This document shows, one piece after another, positions 1 to 5,603 of a stretch of 9,049 nt of DNA; within the stretch, counting starts at the first letter, position 1; every line of letters begins with the position of its first letter. Both the position numbers and the translations under genes were made by a program. The notes under the pieces were generated by a model. That model searched no databases, was not told the DNA's origin, and saw only the letters and a program-made list of their open reading frames with translations. The stretch comes from Nostoc sp. GT001 (GTDB lineage: Bacteria; Cyanobacteriota; Cyanobacteriia; Cyanobacteriales; Nostocaceae), in assembly GCF_030382115.1 (NCBI RefSeq), contig NZ_JAUDRJ010000003.1, positions 82,773-91,821 on the forward strand. The letters run 5' to 3'.

Positions 1-78
1 AGGGCGATCGTGGGTGTTGCTGTCTTGCCAAGTATCATCCTTGATGCTAGTGTTACCACTGTTAGTATTTTTAGTCCA

Positions 79-189
79 TTAAATTTCTCTAGGAGTAATC
101 AAGTTGACAATACCGCATCCAGTGCAGATATCTGCGTTCAATATGACACAAGTGCAATTGTCACAGATATCTGCGTCTTCTTGATCATC
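79..189 (-). pseudogene. Possible remnant of a small cysteine-rich protein gene
   Basis: The minus-strand frame between two in-frame stops encodes 36 residues with an internal 13-residue repeat. Each unit begins Ala-Asp-Ile-Cys and carries a CxxC pair (CDNC in the first, CTGC in the second), which resembles a zinc-ribbon or metal-binding peptide. There is no usable start codon after the upstream TAG at 190-192. An ATG at 186-188 lies one frame off and gives only 16 residues. After the TAA at 79-81 the same frame stays open for 26 polar codons to the window edge. The IS1 insertion sits directly upstream. It could be a decayed gene, a frameshifted gene or chance; I do not recognise the family. 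Confidence 0.2.
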
Positions 190-199
190 CTAAATCCTA

Positions 200-207
200 G
201 GAAAGAG
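200..207. repeat. IS1 target-site duplication, left copy (GGAAAGAG)
   Basis: GGAAAGAG directly abuts the left inverted repeat of the element, and an identical copy at 963-970 abuts the right one. Eight to nine bp is the duplication length known for the IS1 family, so the two copies mark a single insertion whose ends have not been rearranged since. Confidence 0.9.
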
Positions 208-232
208 GGCGTTGCATAATGGCGGTATGAAT
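208..232. repeat. IS1 terminal inverted repeat, transposase 3' side
   Basis: These 25 bp are the exact reverse complement of 938-962. This end contains the stop codon of the InsB frame (232-234), so coding extends practically to the tip of the element, as is usual in compact IS1-family elements. Confidence 0.93.
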
Positions 233-923
233 CATACTGAAACTGGAACATCCCAAAACTTGAGATAGTGAAGTAGCAATCGAATCGAGTATTTCAGCAT
301 TTGTGCTGATTTGGAATAACATAGCGTTTTTCGATGCAATCGAGCGAGATAGTGGCGCAACCGGGTGTTTTCCCCCTCAACTCGTGTCATGTAAGTCTTG
401 CTCACAATCTGGTCGCCCTCTGGAATAAAGCCTGGATAGACCAACCATCCATCCGTGACATAGAAATAGCACTGCCAAGTACCTACAATATCCCATAACG
501 GTCGAAAAGTTTCGGCGCTATGGTCGCCCAAAACCCACGCTAAAATACCTTGTGTGAAGTGGTTCACTGCTGTCCAAAGCCAAACTTTGTTTTTTTTGAG
601 CCGACGAACGTTTCTAGTTCATCGAGTTCGCCAACTTCTGGAATTGTCTCTGGATCATAAACATCAGGTAGCAGTTCTCCTACAAGTTTTACCCAAGTAA
701 TCAATGTCGTGTGATGCACACCTTTGACCCGTTCAATGCCACGAAATCCCATACCATTAACGTACATTTTCAGGCATTCCCGTTTCACTTCATCACTGTA
801 TCCTTGAGGTGGTTCGTACCGATCAATAAATTGGCGATCGCAATTACAGCAAATGTGATTCTGTTTACCTCTTTTATTTCCGTTCTTACGGATATGAGAC
901 GACCCACAACGCGGACATTCCAT
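232..923 (-). CDS. insAB: IS1-family transposase, InsA-InsB frameshift fusion (two frames)
   Basis: This is the expected full transposase. It is read from the ATG at 923 through insA, shifts -1 at the A8 run (590-597), and continues in the InsB frame to the TGA at 232-234. The fusion is about 230 residues, very close to the 232 of IS1 InsAB'. The catalytic acidic triad is visible: Asp101 in the ELDELETFVG block just before the shift, Asp in VTDGWLVYPGF, and Glu in TRVEGENTRLR, followed by the basic RHYLARLHRK stretch typical of the family. The downstream frame alone also has a GTG at 567 that could start a short product. The fusion is inferred from family knowledge; frameshifting itself is not shown by the sequence. 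Confidence 0.9.
564..923 (-). CDS. insA: InsA-like DNA-binding protein of the IS1 element
   Basis: This 119-residue protein results when no frameshift occurs. In IS1, InsA binds the terminal repeats and represses transposition by competing with the fusion protein. The N-terminus has a zinc-finger arrangement, C3-x2-C6 and C25-x2-C28, within a basic region. Residues about 59-80 (GFRGIERVKGVHHTTLITWV) look like the helix-turn-helix. The ATG at 923 lies just inside the right inverted repeat, with a TGAGGT ribosome-binding site (plus strand 932-937) eight to nine bases upstream. After the slippery run the frame continues for only eight codons before TGA. Its 3' end overlaps the InsB frame, as in IS1. 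Confidence 0.88.
   Translation of the reverse strand: MECPRCGSSHIRKNGNKRGKQNHICCNCDRQFIDRYEPPQGYSDEVKRECLKMYVNGMGFRGIERVKGVHHTTLITWVKLVGELLPDVYDPETIPEVGELDELETFVGSKKTKFGFGQQ
590..597 (-). other. Programmed -1 frameshift site (A8 run) in the IS1 transposase gene
   Basis: On the coding strand the sequence is TCA AAA AAA ACA in the insA frame. A -1 slip on the lysine codons gives AAA AAA AAC AAA GTT TGG, which enters the InsB frame directly and reads Asn-Lys-Val-Trp-Leu-Trp. IS1 uses an A6C slippery sequence at the same place relative to the first catalytic Asp. Eight A residues also permit transcriptional slippage as an alternative route. Confidence 0.8.
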
Positions 924-937
924 CCAGTTTTACCTCA

Positions 938-962
938 ATTCATACCGCCATTATGCAACGCC
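938..962. repeat. IS1 terminal inverted repeat, transposase 5' side
   Basis: Perfect 25-bp match to the reverse complement of 208-232. It lies directly upstream of the insA ribosome-binding site and start, so the insA promoter probably overlaps it, as known for IS1. Confidence 0.93.
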
Positions 963-970
963 GGAAAGAG
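963..970. repeat. IS1 target-site duplication, right copy (GGAAAGAG)
   Basis: Identical to 200-207. This purine-rich copy lies two bases before an ATG at 973 and could serve as a ribosome-binding site for the doubtful small frame there. Confidence 0.9.
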
Positions 971-972
971 AT

Positions 973-1104
973 ATGAGTAAGAATGAATATACAGATGTAG
1001 CAGTGCTACGTCTGTGCAAGTGTTCTGGATACCGCATAATTAATTTCACCAGATGCCTAATTACTAAGTATTTGCTCAGATTCTTCAATAAAGCTGTTAT
1101 TTAA
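973..1104 (+). CDS. Doubtful small ORF, 43 residues, next to the IS
   Basis: ATG at 973 opens a 43-codon frame ending at TAA 1102-1104. The purine-rich GGAAAGAG just upstream, which is the IS target duplication, could act as a ribosome-binding site. In the allele without the IS, the plus-strand frame from the left flank would end in a TGA overlapping this ATG (ATGA), a layout seen in coupled genes. Against it: I do not recognise the sequence, the 25-bp near-palindrome lies inside it, and short frames arise by chance. The C-terminal half is basic and hydrophobic. Confidence 0.15.
   Translation: MSKNEYTDVAVLRLCKCSGYRIINFTRCLITKYLLRFFNKAVI
991..1015. repeat. 25-bp near-perfect palindrome
   Basis: Arms 991-1002 (ACAGATGTAGCA) and 1004-1015 (TGCTACGTCTGT) match at 11 of 12 positions around one central base; the single mismatch would be a G-U pair in RNA. 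There is no T-run after it, so it is not a typical terminator. It may be a protein-binding site or one of the small dispersed hairpins common in such genomes. Confidence 0.6.
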
Positions 1105-1605
1105 TAAAGAAGGGGAGAAGGAGAAGTTCTTTCTTTCATGTTTAACGATCGCTCACTATGTAACTGGCTTGATATGCTTAGATTGTATTAAAAAAAGTAG
1201 GTTTAAAATGGATATTTTCTATTTGATGAGTTTTTATTTAATGAGATTACACCTATTTATAAGCGGACTATGAACACTTTAATAAAAGAACTTGTTGTGA
1301 TATTTTAAGAGTTGCTATTAGTAATTTATTTCTTAGATAATGGAATCGTTACCCGATATTTTTTACTTTCTCCAGAAACCTTATTGGATAACTACACTAA
1401 ATTTAATTGTTAATTGTATTTTAGAATATACAAAAATAAATGATGAAAGAATGTAATTACTTCAAAGGATATGCTAATGATACTTGAGATAATTGATTTG
1501 TGACTGATGATGATGTTATTATTAAGGGGTGGGTTGATTTTGGGTTTATTATCTCCAACAATTAACTTGTAATGTATCATAGACCAGAATTCATCAGTGT
1601 TGCAA

Positions 1606-1614
1606 ATTGATTAG
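1606..1614. repeat. Direct repeat flanking the MITE, left copy
   Basis: ATTGATTAG is repeated exactly at 1735-1743. If the inverted ends start with AGA, as their pairing suggests, the true duplication is the 7-bp ATTGATT and the last two matching bases are partly coincidental. Confidence 0.7.
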
Positions 1615-1734
1615 ACCTCTTGCATAAATTACAAATTAAGAACCCCACCCCGCCAAAGCTACGCTTTGTCTACCCTCCCCGAAAGCGGGAAGTAAATTAA
1701 GGGATGGGGTGTTAAGTACTTTTGCAAGATATCT
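1613..1734. mobile_element. MITE-like repeat with inverted ends and target duplication
   Basis: The ends AGACCTCTTGCA (1613-1624) and TGCAAGATATCT (1723-1734) are inverted copies matching at 10 of 12 positions. Imperfect complementarity continues inward through AACCCCACCCC on the left and GGGATGGGGTGTT on the right. Two small internal hairpins are visible: CAAAGC-TAC-GCTTTG (1654-1668) and CCCG-AAAG-CGGG (1678-1689). ATTGATTAG occurs at both borders (1606-1614 and 1735-1743), consistent with a 7- to 9-bp target duplication. There is no coding capacity, so any mobility would depend on a transposase elsewhere. It sits about 80 bp before the sigma factor start and probably lies in its leader or promoter region. 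Confidence 0.75.
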
Positions 1735-1743
1735 ATTGATTAG
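1735..1743. repeat. Direct repeat flanking the MITE, right copy
   Basis: Exact copy of 1606-1614, directly after the right inverted end of the element. Confidence 0.7.
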
Positions 1744-1821
1744 CAGTGTGAAATGGCTGTGGGTCTGAATATCTAGACTTGATACCAATAAATTGATGAG
1801 GTTACAGAGGAGCAAATAACC

Positions 1822-2841
1822 ATGAGCAACTTAACATCTTTACATACCGAAGTTCAAAAAACGAAGAAAAAAAGTTTAGCCGCAGATAAAAAGCCTCGAG
1901 CTACAGATGATATTGTGCGTAGTTATCTGCAAGAGATCGGGCGTGTAGATTTGTTGACTCGCGAACAAGAGGTTATTTTTGCCCAACAAGTGCAGCAGAT
2001 GATGAATTTATTAGCTGCTAAGGAAGAATTGGCTGTGAAATTAAACCATGAACCCACGCTGCAAGAATGGGCAGATCGGGTGGAGTTAAGTGTGGAGGTG
2101 CTAGAGCAACAGCTAAATTTAGGACAACAGTCCAAGCAGAAAATGATTCAGGCTAATCTCCGGTTAGTGGTAGCTGTGGCAAAGAAATACCAGCACCGGA
2201 ACCTAGAATTTATGGATTTAATTCAAGAAGGTACTTTAGGTTTAGAACGGGGGGTAGATAAATTTGATCCCGCTCTTGGTTATAAGTTTTCTACTTATGC
2301 TTACTGGTGGATTCGTCAAGGAATCACACGGGCGATCGCTCAACAAGGACGTACAATTCGTTTACCTATCCACGTCTTTGAGAAACTGAACAAAATTAAA
2401 CGGGTGCAGCGAGAATTATCTCAACAGTTAGGTCGCGTTCCCACTACGGCTGAAATTGCCACTGCCTTATCTTTGACAGCTAGCCAAGTTCGAGAGTGTT
2501 TGTACTTAGCCCGTCAACCCTTCTCTCTAGAGGCAAGAGTTGGCGAACAACAAGATACAGAATTGCAAGACATACTGGAGGATGATGGCCCTTCTCCCGA
2601 AGATTATGCTGTTGAAGAATCTCTCCACCAGGACTTACAAGACTTATTGGCAAAGCTGTCTCCCCAGCAGCGAGAAATATTAACCCTGCGCTTTGGCCTA
2701 ACTGATGGGTATGAACTTTCTTTAGCACAGATTGGCGATCGCATGGGCATTAGTCGAGAACGGGTGCGTCAGATAGAACAAAAAGCTCTCAGTCTCCTCC
2801 GACGCCAAAAGGAACAAGTACGTAGTTATCTAGCGAGCTAA
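1822..2841 (+). CDS. Group 2 sigma-70 factor (RpoD/SigA family, SigB-like)
   Basis: This 339-residue alternative sigma factor directs RNA polymerase to promoter subsets; cyanobacterial group 2 factors act in stress, carbon/nitrogen and circadian responses and are non-essential. Region 1.2 is at about 28-57 (TDDIVRSYLQEIGR), region 2 at 106-176 with ANLRLVVAVAKKY, the DLIQEG core-binding block and FSTYAYWWIRQ for -10 melting, region 3 at 185-262, and region 4 at 275-330 with the helix-turn-helix SLAQIGDRMGISRERVRQIE. The large region 1.1 of a primary sigma is missing. The AKKYQHRNLEFMDLIQEG block and the RQPFSLEARVGEQQDTEL block are closest, from memory, to the SigB subgroup. About 27 Lys/Ser/Thr-rich residues precede region 1.2. 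The ATG is supported by AGAGGAG at 1806-1812. A MITE lies just upstream. Confidence 0.95.
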   Translation: MSNLTSLHTEVQKTKKKSLAADKKPRATDDIVRSYLQEIGRVDLLTREQEVIFAQQVQQMMNLLAAKEELAVKLNHEPTLQEWADRVELSVEVLEQQLNLGQQSKQKMIQANLRLVVAVAKKYQHRNLEFMDLIQEGTLGLERGVDKFDPALGYKFSTYAYWWIRQGITRAIAQQGRTIRLPIHVFEKLNKIKRVQRELSQQLGRVPTTAEIATALSLTASQVRECLYLARQPFSLEARVGEQQDTELQDILEDDGPSPEDYAVEESLHQDLQDLLAKLSPQQREILTLRFGLTDGYELSLAQIGDRMGISRERVRQIEQKALSLLRRQKEQVRSYLAS

Positions 2842-2956
2842 AGTTATTTTTTCATAATTTCAGGCATTGAAACTCAGGAAGTCACCATAATAGCTGTATA
2901 AAATTCAGTCATTCTGGGGGAAAATAAATCTAAATAATCTCTCTTAAAGATTTGAT

Positions 2957-3451
2957 ATGAGTACACCAAAGACAGTGCAACAATTGCAGGTACAATGGGT
3001 GACTTCTGAAAACTTTCGGCGTTATGGACAGGTGATTTTTGCAAGTCTTGATGGCAAAACTTACGATGAGGAAGATGCCCAGTTAAACCTGCAAAATGGG
3101 ATTCCACGATTCTATATTATGCGGTTGGAGAATATAGGGCGAAAGTTCTACAAAATTACTCGCCATGTGCAATGCACTCAATGTCTGGGTTCTTTGGAAG
3201 GGAAGGATTGGTTAATTGCAGTTTGTCCTCCTTATAATGATGTGAATGAACCAGCATTAGAAGAGATTGCTGCTTTCCGCATTCCGGGGAATTGTTTTAT
3301 CAAGCTACATGAGGGTACTTGGCACGCTGGCCCTCATTTTGACCATGAAGCCGTGGATTTTTATAATTTGGAACTAGCTGATACCAATATGGTGGATCAT
3401 TTCACCCATGATTTTCTCAAGAGTCATCAATTAGAGTTTGAGATGGTTTAG
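2957..3451 (+). CDS. Ureidoglycolate lyase-family (AllA-like) protein
   Basis: These 164 residues match the AllA cupin-like fold family, whose characterised members release urea from ureidoglycolate to give glyoxylate in purine/allantoin breakdown. Family hallmarks visible are the N-terminal SENFRRYGQVI block (about 17-27), a central RHVQCTQCLGSLEGKDW segment (69-85) ending in a VCPP turn, and NCFIKLHEGTWHAGPHF (112-128) with the conserved GTWH. The length fits the family. No allantoin-pathway genes are in the window, so the substrate is inferred from homology only. The start is the ATG 115 bp after the sigma gene; it has no strong ribosome-binding site (AAAGA about 6 bases upstream). Confidence 0.85.
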   Translation: MSTPKTVQQLQVQWVTSENFRRYGQVIFASLDGKTYDEEDAQLNLQNGIPRFYIMRLENIGRKFYKITRHVQCTQCLGSLEGKDWLIAVCPPYNDVNEPALEEIAAFRIPGNCFIKLHEGTWHAGPHFDHEAVDFYNLELADTNMVDHFTHDFLKSHQLEFEMV

Positions 3452-3627
3452 GTAAGATTAGGTTTAATTATAGATATAGACAAGCCATTTTCCTGAATCA
3501 GTTCAAGTATTATGTCAGTTTGGTTATGATGTATGGATGTGTAATGTTAGCCTAGAAATTGTATCCCAGCAGAATGGTTGCGTAGAAGTTTCCACTGCCT
3601 TTGAAATTTTTCTTAAACATTCATTTT

Positions 3628-3975
3628 ATGTCTTCTTCCAAGTCTCAATCTTCTGATAAAGGCTTTGTCTACCGCGAATTTGGCAATGACAACTCCGCCG
3701 CCACAGAAAGACCAATTCCAGAACTACCCCCACAACAACAAAATCTGAAAGTACAAGCTTCCCGCAAAGGACGCAAAGGCAAAACCGTCACAGTCGTTAG
3801 CGGTTTTCAAGCAAAACCAGAAACCTTAGCAGATTTGGTGAAGCAGTTGAAAACCCAGTGTGGCACAGGTGGAACACTTAAAGACAATGAAATTGAAATT
3901 CAGGGCGAACACAAACAGAAAATTGTCGAGATTTTGACCAAGCTAGGTTACAAAGCCAAAATTAGCGGTGGCTAA
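3628..3975 (+). CDS. SUI1/YciH-type translation initiation factor homologue
   Basis: A 115-residue protein with a C-terminal SUI1 (eIF1-like) domain at about 43-113: a basic RKGRKGKTVTVVSGF strand segment, KPETLADLVKQLKTQCGTGGT, then DNEIEIQGEHKQKIVEILTK and LGYKAKISGG. Bacterial YciH-type proteins resemble eIF1 and are thought to influence start-site fidelity or act in stress; the bacterial role is not settled. The first 40 residues are polar, Ser/Gln-rich and probably disordered. I chose the ATG at 3628 over a TTG at 3601, whose extra residues (KFFLNIHF) do not fit the family. No clear ribosome-binding site precedes either. It is probably transcribed alone. Confidence 0.92.
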   Translation: MSSSKSQSSDKGFVYREFGNDNSAATERPIPELPPQQQNLKVQASRKGRKGKTVTVVSGFQAKPETLADLVKQLKTQCGTGGTLKDNEIEIQGEHKQKIVEILTKLGYKAKISGG

Positions 3976-3982
3976 TCTTGAG

Positions 3983-4007
3983 TGCGGTTTACCGTATCTT
4001 AACCGCA
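3983..4007 (+). terminator. Possible weak hairpin after the SUI1 gene
   Basis: TGCGGTT (3983-3989) pairs perfectly with AACCGCA (4001-4007) around an 11-base loop, eight bases after the stop codon. No T-run follows, so intrinsic termination is uncertain; it may only protect the mRNA 3' end. Confidence 0.35.
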
Positions 4008-4116
4008 ATCTAGATTAAGAGAGGAGATGTTATCTTTGAAAGGTACAAATATGCTTGAATAGTGGTAAATTAGTTTGCCAACAAGCTGTCTTTTCTGAGA
4101 TTAATAGGAGGTTTAA

Positions 4117-4275
4117 ATGGATTTAGTTCGGATTCTGTGTGCCATTTTCCTACCGCCTTTGGGAGTTTTTTTACAAGTAGGTTTTGGTGTAGACTTTTGG
4201 ATTAATATACTTTTGACGCTGTTTGGTTACATTCCGGGAATTATTCATGCAATATGGATAATTGCTAAAAAATAA
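4117..4275 (+). CDS. Small Pmp3/YqaE-family membrane protein, 52 residues
   Basis: The frame reads MDLVRILCAIFLPPLGVFLQ and continues through VGFGVDFWINILLTLFGY to IPGIIHAIWIIAKK. This is the Pmp3/UPF0057 pattern: two hydrophobic helices (about 5-22 and 28-50), the FLPPLGVFLQVG signature in the first, a short Gly/Asp turn, and NILLTLFGYIPGIIHA in the second, ending in two lysines. The length (about 50-60 residues) is typical. Relatives in yeast and plants are linked to membrane potential and salt or cold tolerance; the bacterial role is poorly defined. A near-consensus AGGAGG (4106-4111) lies 5 bases before the ATG. It is followed by a perfect stem-loop and faces the convergent carbonic anhydrase gene. 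Confidence 0.93.
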   Translation: MDLVRILCAIFLPPLGVFLQVGFGVDFWINILLTLFGYIPGIIHAIWIIAKK

Positions 4276-4326
4276 TTTTTTGTAGAAGTAGGTTAAGTGT
4301 ACCAATATCTGTGTTACTGATTCTTG

Positions 4327-4352
4327 TAGAGGCAATTTATGAATTGCCTCTA
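4327..4352 (+). terminator. Perfect 11-bp stem-loop between convergent genes
   Basis: TAGAGGCAATT and AATTGCCTCTA pair perfectly around a TATG loop, 51 bases after the Pmp3-type gene. On the plus strand it is followed by an A-run then five T's, a poor but possible termination tail. Placed between convergent genes it could serve both strands. Small GAGGCAATT hairpins of this type are, as I recall, dispersed in Nostocales, so it may equally be a repeat element. Confidence 0.5.
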
Positions 4353-4550
4353 TAAAAAATTTTTCATGAAATTAACTACTTTGTATTCGTAACTTTAATT
4401 AAACAAAAATCTCTAAGAATACTGCTTTAATTTTGGAAATATACATAAATACTACCCAAGAAAACCCGATATCTAAATAAAAGTTGTAAAAACAATATTT
4501 ATCAAGTCTTAAATGTCAGCTTTTGTGTGGCGGTAAATACCGAATTAAGT

Positions 4551-5213
4551 CTAATTTTTTAACATGGCATAGAGTCTAAATTCTAGAAGCAAGGGGCAGA
4601 TGTGCAATTGCCATTGCACAGTTGAAACGTTTAAATCTTTGATTAGTCCAGTGCGTATATCTAGTACCCAGCCATGAACCATAGGCGCTTTTCGCTCATG
4701 GAGTGCTTGACGCATGATGGAAGTTTGGTAAAGATTTTTCACTTGCGCCACAACATTGATTTCTGCCAAGCGATTCAGACGTTCTTCTCTTGTTGGCAAG
4801 GTATCAATTTCTTCTTGTTTCTCTAAATACAGTTCCCGAATCGGATTTACCCAGTTATCAAGAATTCCGATAGTTCTCCCTTCTAAAGCTGCCTTAATTC
4901 CTCCGCAATCGTAGTGACCACAAACGATAATGTGTTCCACTTTCAGGTGTAAAATTGCGTATTCTAAAACGGCTAAAAAGTTTATATCCGTTAGAGAAAC
5001 TTGATTGGCAATATTACGATGTACAAATAACTCTCCTGGTTCTGTACGGGTAAACCTTGTTAATGCCAGACGACTATCAGAACACCCAATGTATAGAAAG
5101 GGTGGTGTTTGTCCACTAGATAATTCTTGAAAGTAAGTTGGATCTAGGGCTAGCTTTTCGGCAACCCAAGCCTGATTATTTCTGAGGAGTTCATCAATGC
5201 TGTTATATTTCAT
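4551..5213 (-). CDS. Beta-class carbonic anhydrase
   Basis: This 220-residue enzyme interconverts CO2 and bicarbonate with a zinc ion. Ligands are visible as Cys44 in YIGCSDSRLA and His100/Cys103 in CGHYDCGG, with the Asp46-Arg48 dyad and the EPGELFVHRNIAN block (59-70) of the active site. VHGWVLDIRTGLIKDLNV (179-196) is the usual C-terminal strand region. There is no signal peptide, so it is probably cytosolic, and it lacks the long C-terminal extension of carboxysomal CcaA, so it is unlikely to be the shell-associated enzyme. The last 24 residues (from about 197) are hydrophobic and do not resemble the endings I know; an 8-bp-arm hairpin (4601-4620) lies in that stretch. ATG at 5213, with only a weak GAAAG upstream. 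Confidence 0.93.
   Translation of the reverse strand: MKYNSIDELLRNNQAWVAEKLALDPTYFQELSSGQTPPFLYIGCSDSRLALTRFTRTEPGELFVHRNIANQVSLTDINFLAVLEYAILHLKVEHIIVCGHYDCGGIKAALEGRTIGILDNWVNPIRELYLEKQEEIDTLPTREERLNRLAEINVVAQVKNLYQTSIMRQALHERKAPMVHGWVLDIRTGLIKDLNVSTVQWQLHICPLLLEFRLYAMLKN
4601..4620. repeat. Hairpin inside the 3' end of the carbonic anhydrase gene
   Basis: TGTGCAAT and ATTGCACA are perfect 8-bp arms around TGCC. The hairpin falls in codons for the divergent C-terminal tail. It may be coincidental or a small repeat that altered the tail. Confidence 0.55.
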
Positions 5214-5330
5214 CTTTCGTCAAATTCGAGAGAGAATCTCATCAATATTTTATTTTAACTGATCTACAGTTTTATCTAAATCAAGATGAACTTTCTCAAA
5301 ACTAAAATCTTATAAAGATGACAATTTTTT

Positions 5331-5603
5331 TCAATCGGGGGCAACAACTTTGTTATCGTTATGATGGTTGATTGACCAACGGTGATCGATAGTTACAGAG
5401 GAAAACTCGCAAATTTCTTCTAGTCGCTTTTGCTGTACAGCAGCTTTACGGAGAGTAATAATTAACTGATTCACCTGATGCCGTAAATCTGGGTTATCAT
5501 TTACTGCTAACATAGTTTGTCTTTCTAAGAGTTGAAGTATAAGTTCGTAGTGAATAGGCGAAGGTAGAGGAATTTGCTCCATGAAGTTAAATTTTGATTT
5601 CAT
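5331..5603 (-). CDS. Small conserved-looking cyanobacterial hypothetical protein
   Basis: Up to 90 residues. An alternative ATG at 5582 gives an 83-residue form starting MEQIPLPSPIHYELILQLLE, and the family block seems to begin there, so that start may be the real one; neither has a clear ribosome-binding site. The protein is soluble, with a helical LILQLLERQTMLAV region, a DLRHQVNQLIITLRKAAVQQKRLEEICEF-type amphipathic helix (given here only as its key region, about 39-67), and a His/Asn-rich tail near 73-84. It resembles a cyanobacteria-specific unknown family, possibly DUF5340, from memory and not verified. It sits between trpC (222 bp upstream) and the carbonic anhydrase (117 bp downstream), probably as its own unit. 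No function can be given. Confidence 0.75.
   Translation of the reverse strand: MKSKFNFMEQIPLPSPIHYELILQLLERQTMLAVNDNPDLRHQVNQLIITLRKAAVQQKRLEEICEFSSVTIDHRWSINHHNDNKVVAPD

Larger units (their letters stand above)
1..207. other. Left flank of the insertion sequence, no convincing intact gene
   Basis: No complete gene can be supported here. On the minus strand one frame is open except for a TAG at 190-192 and a TAA at 79-81. Between the two stops it encodes a cysteine-rich stretch with two CxxC pairs, and beyond the TAA it stays open to the window edge; it has no ATG, GTG or TTG start near its 5' end. On the plus strand a frame open from the left edge, with a GTG at 10, runs into the IS, but its composition is unremarkable. 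Two copies of a CAGATATCTG palindrome lie 39 bp apart (125-134 and 164-173). This may be a decayed gene, but that is inference. Confidence 0.4.
208..962 (-). mobile_element. Complete IS1-family insertion sequence, 755 bp
   Basis: The element is bounded by perfect 25-bp inverted repeats (208-232 and 938-962), both starting GGCGTTGCATAATGG when read inward. Weaker similarity continues to about 39 bp, including a shared AAACTGG. It is flanked by 8-bp direct repeats. Inside, on the minus strand, are an InsA-type DNA-binding frame and an overlapping -1 InsB-type catalytic frame joined at an A8 run, the classic IS1 layout. The length is close to the roughly 770 bp of IS1 itself. All three acidic catalytic residues appear to be present, so it may be active. 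A GCGATCGC site at 834-841 inside insA suggests long residence in cyanobacterial hosts. Confidence 0.95.
963..1821. other. 860-bp stretch without a convincing gene, between the IS and the sigma gene
   Basis: This stretch is AT-rich and full of stops in all frames I read. It holds the right IS target duplication, a doubtful 43-codon frame (973-1104), a 25-bp near-palindrome (991-1015), a MITE-like repeat (about 1613-1734) and the sigma factor leader. A hydrophobic 21-codon frame starting at the ATG run near 1507-1515 lacks a ribosome-binding site and is not supported. I see no tRNA cloverleaf. The region may hold an unrecognised small RNA or simply be decayed sequence. Confidence 0.6.

Noticed and set aside
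10..219. Plus-strand frame of 69 codons crossing into the IS left end
   Set aside because: It has a GTG start without a clear ribosome-binding site, a composition unlike a known protein, and ends inside the IS inverted repeat. The frame is largely the complement of the cysteine-rich minus-strand frame.
711..980. Plus-strand frame opposite insA
   Set aside because: It is antisense to the well-supported transposase and crosses the IS right border.
1507..1573. Hydrophobic 21-codon frame beginning with an ATG run
   Set aside because: No ribosome-binding site, very short, and no family resemblance.
3480..3656. Open 58-codon plus-strand frame overlapping the SUI1 gene start
   Set aside because: It looks protein-like but has no start codon near its 5' end and overlaps the real gene out of frame; treated as chance or as a remnant I cannot identify.
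4531..4542. CGGTAAATACCG palindrome just after the carbonic anhydrase gene, as a terminator
   Set aside because: The stem is only five bases with a two-base loop and no T-run on the minus strand.
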